Under the pieces are notes generated by a model, which made no database searches, was not told where the DNA came from, and saw nothing but the letters and a program-made list of their open reading frames with translations. Source: a virus. From it: a DNA stretch of 32,710 nucleotides. The stretch covers positions 1-32,710 of IMG/VR virus record IMGVR_UViG_3300042523_000176, one strand, 5' to 3'. The position numbers were made by a program, and so were the translations under genes. Numbering within the stretch: the first letter of the stretch is position 1; the number at the start of each line of letters is the position of its first letter. Below are positions 21,689 to 28,619 of this stretch, in pieces.

Positions 21689-21907
21689 TTATTTTTGGCT
21701 GAATTTATCTATTGTTGTAGTACCCATTGCAGCTATGCAAATAACCATTACGGCATCTACAAGTTTATCCGAAGGGGCAATCTCTTGATGCGTGAAGCTA
21801 TTAGCTAATAAGGTAATACAGATAAACAAAGCAGATAGTAAAGCAATAACTCGCTTTGTAGACACGCTACCTCTTTCGTCTGATAATAAATTGGCTAACC
21901 ATTTCAT
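21689..21907 (-). CDS. Putative holin, two membrane spans
   Basis: The 72-residue protein has two hydrophobic segments, residues about 20-36 (VIALLSALFICITLLAN) and 49-63 (LVDAVMVICIAAMGT), with a charged N-terminus and C-terminus, the class II holin layout. It lies directly downstream of the lysozyme gene. The lysozyme lacks a signal peptide and needs a holin to cross the inner membrane. The 56-residue protein at 23718 is a competing candidate. Confidence 0.65.
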   Translation of the reverse strand: MKWLANLLSDERGSVSTKRVIALLSALFICITLLANSFTHQEIAPSDKLVDAVMVICIAAMGTTTIDKFSQK

Positions 21908-21916
21908 AGTATTAAT

Positions 21917-22363
21917 TTAAGGTGTGAAGTATAATTTTGACTCAGATGCCCTACGCTTTGTAAGACCTGCAAGAACTTTCCCACCGGCTTTATCCCACTT
22001 AGCAAACTCCAAAGCAATAGTAGGGTCGTTAGGATTAGCGTTTACTTTTTTTAATAAAGTAGAACTCTTTAAGTTTCCGATACCTGCGTTATAGGCAAAG
22101 CTTGTAAGGGCAGCAAACTGATTAGGTGTAACTGTACTTTTAACTAATGGAGAAACTTTGTCAGCAAACTCTTTGGCTATGATTTCAAATAACTCATTGG
22201 CACGTTCTTGCGTAATCTTATCTCCAGGCTTTACAGGTTTACCATCTTCAAAAAAAGTATTACCATAGCCGATAGTATCTTTTGCAGCACTGCATTTGTA
22301 AGCTACTAATTTGCAGCCTTCGAATAATTTAATGAGGTCTTTACCTTTGTCGTTTAATTGCAT
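21917..22363 (-). CDS. Endolysin, GH24 T4-type lysozyme
   Basis: The 148-residue enzyme cleaves the MurNAc-GlcNAc bond of peptidoglycan. The catalytic E-x8-C-x5-T set is intact: E15 in LFEG, C24 and T30 in DTIGYG, the variant with Cys in place of Asp. FAALTSFAYNAGIGNLKSST and a C-terminal GLTKRRASE complete the fold. There is no signal peptide or SAR segment, so release depends on a holin. It is preceded by the spanin cluster. Confidence 0.95.
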   Translation of the reverse strand: MQLNDKGKDLIKLFEGCKLVAYKCSAAKDTIGYGNTFFEDGKPVKPGDKITQERANELFEIIAKEFADKVSPLVKSTVTPNQFAALTSFAYNAGIGNLKSSTLLKKVNANPNDPTIALEFAKWDKAGGKVLAGLTKRRASESKLYFTP

Positions 22364-22364
22364 C

Positions 22365-22805
22365 TTAATTTATTTGTGAGTATAGAAATAATGTTAGCAT
22401 AGCAAACAAAACTGAATTAAGCCTATGAAGTTTTAATTCAAAGTTCATATCCTTTTCGTACTGCTCGTAGATTGCTATATTTTTATAATACCTATTACGA
22501 TAGTCGTTTAACGTATCGTTTGATATTTTATTGCGTATTGTTAGGGTATCTTTAAGGGTAAGTAGGTCAATGCGAAGGCTATCCCTTGTCTTAATGTTAG
22601 CTTTGATTAAGCTATCTATTCGTGTATTTTGGTAGCTTACTAAATTAGTTAGGCTATCAAATGAGTTGTTAATCTTTTCGCCTTCTGACCGGCTAATAAC
22701 AATCTTGTCCTCGCCGCCTATCTTCTTAACGTATTGGGCGAAGCTGAAACTTGGTGCTATTAGTATCGACAGAATTAGCAGAATCCAATTTAGCCTTAAC
22801 TTCAT
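22365..22805 (-). CDS. Putative spanin-like envelope protein
   Basis: The 146-residue protein has an N-terminal signal-like segment (residues 6-22, ILLILSILIAPSFSFA, cleavage after A23 plausible), a long polar coiled coil with repeated RDSL and TL heptads, and a C-terminal hydrophobic stretch (SVLFAMLTLFLYS, about 131-143). This would span the periplasm anchored at the inner membrane. The start lies inside the lipoprotein gene, overlapping it by 80 bases, the nested arrangement known for Rz/Rz1 genes. Role is inferred from position and topology. Confidence 0.55.
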   Translation of the reverse strand: MKLRLNWILLILSILIAPSFSFAQYVKKIGGEDKIVISRSEGEKINNSFDSLTNLVSYQNTRIDSLIKANIKTRDSLRIDLLTLKDTLTIRNKISNDTLNDYRNRYYKNIAIYEQYEKDMNFELKLHRLNSVLFAMLTLFLYSQIN

Positions 22806-23016
22806 TTAGTTCTGTTTTTAATTCTTTTACTTCTTGCTTTAAGGTAACTATCGTTTTTACTGTCTTCGTAATTACCTTCTTATTATCTTCAGAAGCCACA
22901 CCCTGCACCGCTTCACTTTGCACTTGGCTTTCTTTTACTTTGTCTTGCAGCTCTTTGATTTGGTTATCGGTCTTAGTTCCGCAACCTATCAAAGCTATTA
23001 ATAATAAATAGCGCAT
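22726..23016 (-). CDS. Putative o-spanin lipoprotein
   Basis: The 96-residue product has a lipoprotein signal MRYLLLIALIGC with Cys12 after LIG, and +2 Gly, consistent with outer-membrane sorting. The rest is a coiled coil (KQEVKELKTELNEVKAKLD near residues 59-77). It overlaps the preceding membrane-protein gene by TAATG. Outer-membrane lipoproteins with coiled coils next to lysozymes act as o-spanins that fuse the membranes with an inner partner. Confidence 0.6.
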   Translation of the reverse strand: MRYLLLIALIGCGTKTDNQIKELQDKVKESQVQSEAVQGVASEDNKKVITKTVKTIVTLKQEVKELKTELNEVKAKLDSANSVDTNSTKFQLRPIR

Positions 23017-23288
23017 TACTTAAACTTTTTAAGAGCCTTAAGGTCTACTGCCATTTCCAAACGAGCCGTACTCGCTGCGTTACTGCTATCACTTTTACGC
23101 ACCATTTCATACAAGCTGCCTATCTTTTCGTCTTGCTTTTCGTTACGCTTTGCGTTGTCGATGTAGAGGTAACTAATACCGCAGATACATAAAAATAGCA
23201 TACCAACGACAGGGTTTTTGCTAAACTCTTTGAATGAAATCGGTAACGGGTTAGCTGATACGTTTACACTTCTTGCTGCTTTTGCCAT
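23016..23288 (-). CDS. Putative i-spanin-like membrane protein
   Basis: The 90-residue protein has one membrane span (residues about 26-43, PVVGMLFLCICGISYLYI) after a basic N-terminus, then a polar, coiled-coil-like periplasmic region (NAKRNEKQDEKIGSLYEMV). The N-in, C-out topology fits an i-spanin paired with the adjacent lipoprotein, to which it is coupled by TAATG. A class III holin-like function is an alternative. Confidence 0.5.
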   Translation of the reverse strand: MAKAARSVNVSANPLPISFKEFSKNPVVGMLFLCICGISYLYIDNAKRNEKQDEKIGSLYEMVRKSDSSNAASTARLEMAVDLKALKKFK

Positions 23289-23289
23289 A

Positions 23290-23721
23290 TTATTTCTTTT
23301 TCCAAAAGAATAAGATTAGCGTAATTATCAATATAAGCGCGATTAGAGCCTTATAAAATTCGCTGAAGGACTTATCCTTAGTTTTAATTATCTTCGAAAT
23401 TTGGGTACTTTCTGTGCGATTTAGAGCCATTGAGTCCGTCTTGGTCTGCTTACTATCTGTCTGCTTTTCTTTTGTACCCCTTGTATACGTTTCGGTGTAC
23501 TTAGGAATTGTTATCATACTATCCTTAGTTACCCACAAAGTATCGTAGTAAGTAATGGTCTTGGTAAAATACTCTTCCTTTTCTACTATTTTAGTTACGC
23601 TATCTAAAACGATAACACGCACACTATCAAAAGTTTTGACTACTGTGCTATCTAAACGCTCCGATGCCTTCTTTACAGAAGCACACGAAGTAAGTAGTAA
23701 GGCTAAAAGTATTAATCTCAT
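23290..23721 (-). CDS. Putative unimolecular spanin (lipoprotein with C-terminal span)
   Basis: The 143-residue protein combines an N-terminal lipobox (LLLTSC, Cys13, +2 Ala for outer-membrane sorting) with a C-terminal hydrophobic segment (residues 124-140, ALIALILIITLILFFW) followed by KKK. This is the u-spanin architecture, as in phage T1 gp11. The middle is rich in Thr, Asp and Lys and predicted beta or coiled. It couples to the small holin-like gene upstream by ATGA and lies one base before the i-spanin-like gene. Confidence 0.7.
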   Translation of the reverse strand: MRLILLALLLTSCASVKKASERLDSTVVKTFDSVRVIVLDSVTKIVEKEEYFTKTITYYDTLWVTKDSMITIPKYTETYTRGTKEKQTDSKQTKTDSMALNRTESTQISKIIKTKDKSFSEFYKALIALILIITLILFFWKKK

Positions 23722-23888
23722 TTAAGCTTTTTAGTCATTTTGTAGTAGTAGCGAATAGCCATTGCTCCAGAAACAATAGCCACCAAACTTGCAATCAATG
23801 TAAATAGTGGTTGAATACTTGTAATGCTTATTGTTGCACTTACTACTGATACGATTGTTGATTGGTCTGCTTGGTGGTTATTTTCCAT
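23718..23888 (-). CDS. Small holin-like membrane protein
   Basis: A 56-residue frame from ATG 23888 encodes one strongly hydrophobic segment (residues about 26-46, PLFTLIASLVAIVSGAMAIRYY) and a basic C-terminal tail (YYKMTKKLK). Its ATG overlaps the previous stop as TAATG and its TGA overlaps the u-spanin ATG as ATGA, so it is fully interlocked in the operon. The profile is that of a class III holin or antiholin. It falls below a 60-residue cut-off. Confidence 0.75.
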   Translation of the reverse strand: MENNHQADQSTIVSVVSATISITSIQPLFTLIASLVAIVSGAMAIRYYYKMTKKLK

Positions 23889-24274
23889 TAAAGTTCTTCT
23901 TCTTCTTGTTTGTTAAATTCAATCCCGGTAGTCCAATCTTCTAAGAAAGTAAAGTCCTCAAGACCTTGTTGATTGACTACGTTAATTATTACAAAGTCAA
24001 ATTCTTTATCATTTAACGCTTCAATATCTTTAGTCAGCTTCTTGATGCCTTCTTTAGAATACTTGTAATTTCCTTTGTCATCTAATAGTAAACAGTCCTT
24101 ATCGTCGGTTTGCGCTGCATCTAATCTTAGGCTTTCTACTTCCGTATTATATGCTTCGTGATAAGGTTTTACTTTGTTGTAAATCTGAAATAGCTTTTTA
24201 GCCGTTTTCGTTTCCTGACTGCCAATAACTTGATTAAGGCTGCTTACTAATTGTAATAGTTGTTTGTACTTCAT
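23888..24274 (-). CDS. DUF1617-like phage protein
   Basis: The 128-residue protein has an N-terminal helical region (residues 1-50, with TKTAKKLFQIYNKVKPYHEA), a segment reading LLLDDKGNYKYSKEGIKKLT, and an acidic tail ending EEEEL. This resembles DUF1617-type proteins that occur between tail fibre and lysis genes in other phages. The family has no established function; a fibre-assembly chaperone is sometimes supposed. It couples to the holin-like gene by TAATG. Confidence 0.55.
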   Translation of the reverse strand: MKYKQLLQLVSSLNQVIGSQETKTAKKLFQIYNKVKPYHEAYNTEVESLRLDAAQTDDKDCLLLDDKGNYKYSKEGIKKLTKDIEALNDKEFDFVIINVVNQQGLEDFTFLEDWTTGIEFNKQEEEEL

Positions 24275-24303
24275 ATTGTTTTTTTTGTAAAGATATATAG
24301 ATT

Positions 24304-24636
24304 TTATTTATCCCAAGGCAAAGGTAAATTTACAATGGGTGGGTTCTTTAGGTTTTCGATTTGAGTAGTTAAGTTTGTGTCCAAAGCTTCGACGTCGTTA
24401 CCTGCTACTAACCACTCGCATACTTGCTCGTAAGTTAAATCTTCGTAAGCCGTAAAGTCCGTGTCCGAAGGTGTAGCGCAACACATCGCTCCGTAAACTT
24501 CAGCGTTGTAAGTTTTGTCAGTATCTACTTGTTCTGCTTGGTATCTCCAATGTACTGTTTTAACTACATCGGTTAAACCATCTTCGCTTGGTGCGGTGTC
24601 TAATTGGGATACTACCCATTTGTAAGTTGTTGCCAT
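24304..24636 (-). CDS. Tail-fibre-associated protein, DUF7936-like
   Basis: The 110-residue protein starts with TYKWVVSQLDTAP, continues DVVKTVHWRY and YNAEVYGAMCCATP, and ends with NLKNPPIVNLPLPW. This combination matches a family common next to tail fibre genes of marine and other phages. No enzymatic motif is seen. It follows the large fibre by nine bases, so it probably attaches to or helps fold the fibre (inference). Confidence 0.7.
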   Translation of the reverse strand: MATTYKWVVSQLDTAPSEDGLTDVVKTVHWRYQAEQVDTDKTYNAEVYGAMCCATPSDTDFTAYEDLTYEQVCEWLVAGNDVEALDTNLTTQIENLKNPPIVNLPLPWDK

Positions 24637-24645
24637 TATTTATTT

Positions 24646-27513
24646 TTAAGGTGTTGAACTATTTAAGTTAATATAATATACTGTTCCGTCTACGCTTACA
24701 GGTAAATAACGTGTAACGTTAAATGCTAAACCACTTACACTTGCTCCTATCTTGATTGCTGACCTACCCCAACCCGTGTCTGGTTCTCCTGTTTTTATTG
24801 AATCTGAGAATGTAGCTGCTCCTGTAGAGGCTGATAGAATTAAATTATTCGCACTTGCCGTTTGGTTATAGATATAGAAGTCATCATTCGCTAAACCCCT
24901 TAAACCCATAAACCACTTGTTAGTAGTAGATGTATTAAAGTCAATAGTTGCGCCACTTGATGTGTTTCCTCTTTGTACTATTACACTTGCAGAACCGCTT
25001 GAAACAAACCTACCCGCACCTGTTACATCAAGCTTATATGTATCATTAGTGTTTCCTATTGATAAGTTACCTGAAGCGTTTAACGTCATTGCAGGTGTAA
25101 GTGTCAAAGCTGCACCCGCTCCACTTGTATTGTTAGGAGCATTAAACCAATAATGAACTCCAAGTGTTTGCGTATAAGATGTTGCTTGACCATTTGCTGA
25201 ATACAAAAATGAACCACCGCTATTCCTATACCAGTTTGTACCTATTGAAGTTTCGTCAGTATCAGTCCTACTATATACAAAACCTCTTAAACCTATATTA
25301 AATGCTCTATAAGCACTAATCCACGCACTTGGTGTTACTCCTAAACCTAAATTGCCTGAAGCGTCAAGACGCATTCTTTCAGTAAAGCCCGTACCATTTG
25401 CAAATACTAAATTACCACCTGTTCCATATTGTGCCGTAATTCTTGAAACTGTTGTTGTAGGGAAATCAAAAACTAAATCTCCATTTGTTCCGTCCGTAAA
25501 TCTTGCAACTTGTGATGCCGCTGAAGAAACTACTAAAAATCTTTGCGTACCAAAACCACTTGGACTTGCTGTATTTATTGCAAGCTGAGTACCATTATCA
25601 AAGATTTGACTATTCCCTATTGTACTTGTACCTGTAAACTTAGGTAGGTAGTTAGTAGTACCTGTGCCTGTTACGGGGTTTGTTAAAGCACTTTGCTTAT
25701 TGTTAAACGTAGTCCAATCGGTGCTACTTAATAAACCTTGTTGTGAACCACTTGCAGTTGCAATAGCTAAAGTAATTGTTCCACTTGTTGTGATAGGACT
25801 TGAGCCGATAGTTACACCGATTGTTGCAGAAGATAAGCCTACGCTTGTTACAGTACCCACACTCCAAGACCTATTCGCACTTAAATCGTAAGCCGTTCCG
25901 TTAATAGTTAAAGTTCTACTTGTTGGAACATATCCGCTTAAATCGGGTGCGTATTGTGGTACGTTTAAAACACCCGTTGTTGAGTTGTAAGTTGCTGCTC
26001 CGCTTGTACCCGTTGTAGTTAAGCTAATTGCTGCCCTTGCCAAAGCATCGGTATATTGTGTAATAGTAGAAGCTATTACACCCATTGTATTGTTATAGCT
26101 TATCCCTGCTCCTGCACTTAAAGAAGCTAACGTAATAAACGCAGCTCCGTTAGTTAATTGGTTTGTGTTTGTAGGAATAGTAATAACACCCGTTGTAGAG
26201 TTGTACGCTCCGCTACCTGCCGTAAAGCTTAACGCTGCTCTGCTTCTTGCATCGGTGTAATATAAATTAGTCCCTTCTGCTATGTTTGAAGTCGTACCTG
26301 CTACCTTAGTCCATAAACTTGTTGCGGTCTTGTATTGTAGAATATCGTTGTTATCTGGACTTTGTGCAGCTACGTTATGAAGCTCGTCCATTTCATAGCC
26401 GTTCTGTATCTTAATTTCAATAATCCCTTGTGTCGGGTGCGCTCTTACTACGATACCAACATAAACTAAGTGATTAGGTGCGTAAGGTTTTGTACTTGTA
26501 AAAGTACCTGCCGTTGTAGGACTTAAATAAAGTTGAGTGCCTTCTGTATAGGCTTGTGTGTCGATGTCAAGTAAACGACCTGCAACAACTACAAAGCCAT
26601 TGTTCATATTGGTAATATCCGATTGAACAACTCCGTATGTCTGCGCTGAAGTGCTATCGCCCGTTGCTAAAGCCTTCGTAACTGTTGGTAAGTTACCTTG
26701 ACCGCCATTGATATAAACAATAGTTCCCTTTGTTAAAGTCGCTCCTGTGCTATTATATACCTCAGTAATCAAGTTTTGTGCTTGTGCAATAGTTGTAGGG
26801 AAAGTAGCAAGTGTACCATCGCCTTTGATGTACTGCGCTCCCGTTCCTGCAAATGCTAAAGCTAAAGTTCCGCTTGTTGTTATTGGACTGCCCGTTACAC
26901 CGATTGAGTCCCCCGTAATAGTTAATCCTACACTTGTAACTGTACCCACCGCACCGCTTGAACGCTGCCAAATTGAACCGCTATAAATCACATAATCACC
27001 CACCGCAAATGTAATCGGACCTGCGCCAAAGTTTACTGTTCCTGCTACGTTACATAAATAAACATCACCCGTATCACCCGTACCATTCGCAAGTGTAGGT
27101 GTGTTAGTCGCTGCGTTCCAAGTTCCCTTGTATTCCATAATAGAACTCGGTAGCTGACTGATAGGCACTTTACCGCCACTATCCAAAGAAGCATAACCAT
27201 TACTTACACCCTTTTCGCTTCTAAGCTGATAGGTGTCTAATAAAGCTTGTGAAGGGAAAACCTCTACATAAGCACTACCAGACCATAAGTAAAGTTTCTT
27301 TGTGTCTTTAGCGCAGTATATAACGTCAATAGTTCCCGGATTAGGGAACGCTGCAAGGTTAGTATAAAAAGAAACTGCACCGCTAAATATCGCTCCTAAT
27401 TGCGCAAGTGTAATCTTCTTACTCACTCCCGTTGTCGGGTCGCCTATAATAGTTAAATCTGTGCTAACTGGTGCTAACTCGGTAGCTAATTGGTTAATTT
27501 TTTTGCCTATCAT
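24646..27513 (-). CDS. Tail fibre / receptor-binding protein, repeat-rich
   Basis: The 955-residue protein is Gly/Thr/Ser/Asn-rich and contains modular repeats: GTVTSVGL at about residues 189-196 and 551-558, each followed by SPITTSGTL- or SPITTSGTI-like strands, and two YTDA.(S/L).RAA units near 420 and 490. The N-terminus (GKKINQLATELAPVSTDLTI) is the probable virion attachment domain. The C-terminus with NKWFMGLRGLANDDFYIYNQ resembles fibre tips. No S74 intramolecular chaperone was recognised. It overlaps the previous gene by ATGA. It likely determines host binding. Confidence 0.85.
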   Translation of the reverse strand: MIGKKINQLATELAPVSTDLTIIGDPTTGVSKKITLAQLGAIFSGAVSFYTNLAAFPNPGTIDVIYCAKDTKKLYLWSGSAYVEVFPSQALLDTYQLRSEKGVSNGYASLDSGGKVPISQLPSSIMEYKGTWNAATNTPTLANGTGDTGDVYLCNVAGTVNFGAGPITFAVGDYVIYSGSIWQRSSGAVGTVTSVGLTITGDSIGVTGSPITTSGTLALAFAGTGAQYIKGDGTLATFPTTIAQAQNLITEVYNSTGATLTKGTIVYINGGQGNLPTVTKALATGDSTSAQTYGVVQSDITNMNNGFVVVAGRLLDIDTQAYTEGTQLYLSPTTAGTFTSTKPYAPNHLVYVGIVVRAHPTQGIIEIKIQNGYEMDELHNVAAQSPDNNDILQYKTATSLWTKVAGTTSNIAEGTNLYYTDARSRAALSFTAGSGAYNSTTGVITIPTNTNQLTNGAAFITLASLSAGAGISYNNTMGVIASTITQYTDALARAAISLTTTGTSGAATYNSTTGVLNVPQYAPDLSGYVPTSRTLTINGTAYDLSANRSWSVGTVTSVGLSSATIGVTIGSSPITTSGTITLAIATASGSQQGLLSSTDWTTFNNKQSALTNPVTGTGTTNYLPKFTGTSTIGNSQIFDNGTQLAINTASPSGFGTQRFLVVSSAASQVARFTDGTNGDLVFDFPTTTVSRITAQYGTGGNLVFANGTGFTERMRLDASGNLGLGVTPSAWISAYRAFNIGLRGFVYSRTDTDETSIGTNWYRNSGGSFLYSANGQATSYTQTLGVHYWFNAPNNTSGAGAALTLTPAMTLNASGNLSIGNTNDTYKLDVTGAGRFVSSGSASVIVQRGNTSSGATIDFNTSTTNKWFMGLRGLANDDFYIYNQTASANNLILSASTGAATFSDSIKTGEPDTGWGRSAIKIGASVSGLAFNVTRYLPVSVDGTVYYINLNSSTP

Positions 27514-27959
27514 TCTGAATAATTATAGATGCTCGGAATCTGGCATCTGTCGTTTAAGTAAGGTAATTCCATTGTAATGTCTATCTTAACACCTGCAAGA
27601 TAGTCGGGGTCGCTTTCAGTAAAGTAAGTCAAAGGTGCGGTATCGCCAATATCCCAAATAGCTTTAGGGTATCTAAGCTGCGCTACAATATCTTGACCTA
27701 CTAAAGTCATATCGCTAAGGACTTCTGTTTCGTTGGTTTCTTCCATTAACATTCTGTCCATAAAATAAAGGCTAAAATTATAAGTAATATTTTTAGCGTT
27801 TATAGTCGCACCCGTTAGCGTGTAGAACATAGCCGGATAAGTTACCTCTCCGTTGCTTAAACGTTCCCATACATCGCCAAAGTAAACAAAGTTAATTTGT
27901 TCGTGGTCGTTTCCGAGTGTCGTTATTTGTTTTACTACTTGGTTTAGGCTGAGGCTCAT
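27510..27959 (-). CDS. Putative head-tail connector / tail terminator-like protein
   Basis: The 149-residue protein begins MSLSLNQVVKQITTLGNDH, has a mixed alpha/beta layout with VTYPAMFYTLTGATINAKNI and an acidic centre MEETNETEVLSD. Size, position after the adaptor-like gene and before the fibre, and the conserved look suggest a neck or tail-terminator protein. I cannot name the family with certainty. It overlaps a small basic ORF at its start and the fibre gene by ATGA. Confidence 0.5.
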   Translation of the reverse strand: MSLSLNQVVKQITTLGNDHEQINFVYFGDVWERLSNGEVTYPAMFYTLTGATINAKNITYNFSLYFMDRMLMEETNETEVLSDMTLVGQDIVAQLRYPKAIWDIGDTAPLTYFTESDPDYLAGVKIDITMELPYLNDRCQIPSIYNYSE

Positions 27960-28023
27960 TCTTAATTTTTTCTAAATAAACACGCAGTTTATTTTGGTTT
28001 TTAATCGTTGTTACTTTACTCAT
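27892..28023 (-). CDS. Possible small basic protein
   Basis: A 43-residue frame from ATG 28023 begins two bases beyond the stop of the adaptor-like gene and reads MSKVTTIKNQNKLRVYLEKI then NEPQPKPSSKTNND, ending with basic residues. It overlaps the next gene by 68 bases. It fills an otherwise empty gap, which is unusual in this compact genome. Without homology it remains a candidate only. Confidence 0.4.
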   Translation of the reverse strand: MSKVTTIKNQNKLRVYLEKIKNEPQPKPSSKTNNDTRKRPRTN

Positions 28024-28025
28024 AA

Positions 28026-28607
28026 TTAGCAATCACTACAACCTATGTTACCTTGATAAAGTTCCTCGAAGCTTTTACCTGCGCAGCAATCAAAATCACC
28101 AAGCCAAATGCTCGTTGTGTAAGCATCATTCTCAGGGTGTATTGCATCAATGCCGCTACCAGGATTCAAGTACTCAGGGTAAAGTGTAGAATATTCTTTT
28201 AGGTATTTAATCATTCTTTGCTTGTAGAACTCCGCTCTTGCTTTATATCTATTCGCCACGTCAATCATATCCTGCATCGAAGGGTTCTCTGTATTTTCTC
28301 CGCCTTTTCTTAACAAGCCTTTGTTATAGAACTGATAAGATAAACCCATTGGCAACTCACTAAGTACATAGTGTACTAAAGTATCTGCTAAGTATTGGTC
28401 TAATAAAATTACCTCGTTAGCGTTTAAGTTGTTTGCCGTGATACCTGCTTGAAGTCGATTGTACAAAGCACTACCAAGCGCAGGTAAGATATACATATCT
28501 TGTGCGGTCTTAATCTCAGGCAATACAAGTTTCTCGTCTACGTTAGCGTGTAAGCCAGACCTGTCTTTAATATTCTGTACGCTTATGAATAATGTGTTTA
28601 AGCTCAT
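28026..28607 (-). CDS. DUF6712-like head-tail adaptor
   Basis: The 193-residue protein has NTLFISVQNIKDRSGLHANV, ILPALGSALYNRLQAGI and LLDQYLADTLVHYVLSELPM in its first half, a helical layout as in gp6-like connector proteins, then a long helix with KARAEFYKQRMIKYLKEYS. The C-terminus has cysteines (DCCAGKS, GCSDC). It follows the portal gene, the normal place for the adaptor that docks on the portal ring. Confidence 0.65.
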   Translation of the reverse strand: MSLNTLFISVQNIKDRSGLHANVDEKLVLPEIKTAQDMYILPALGSALYNRLQAGITANNLNANEVILLDQYLADTLVHYVLSELPMGLSYQFYNKGLLRKGGENTENPSMQDMIDVANRYKARAEFYKQRMIKYLKEYSTLYPEYLNPGSGIDAIHPENDAYTTSIWLGDFDCCAGKSFEELYQGNIGCSDC

Positions 28608-28619
28608 TTCTTATTTTAT

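Noticed and set aside
24275-24303. Possible promoter box TATCTTTA before the DUF1617-like gene
   Set aside because: The match to TAnnTTTG lacks the final G and no -33 element is evident. The neighbouring genes are spaced closely enough to share a transcript.
26762-26971. Minus-strand frame of 69 codons inside the fibre gene
   Set aside because: It is a shadow of the repetitive fibre sequence; its Cys/Tyr/Asn-rich translation is typical of out-of-frame reading.
24646-27513. Search for CRISPR or a diversity-generating retroelement in the repetitive region
   Set aside because: Repeats are coding, imperfect and unequal in spacing. There are no short identical direct repeats with spacers, no reverse transcriptase and no A-mutated template copy.
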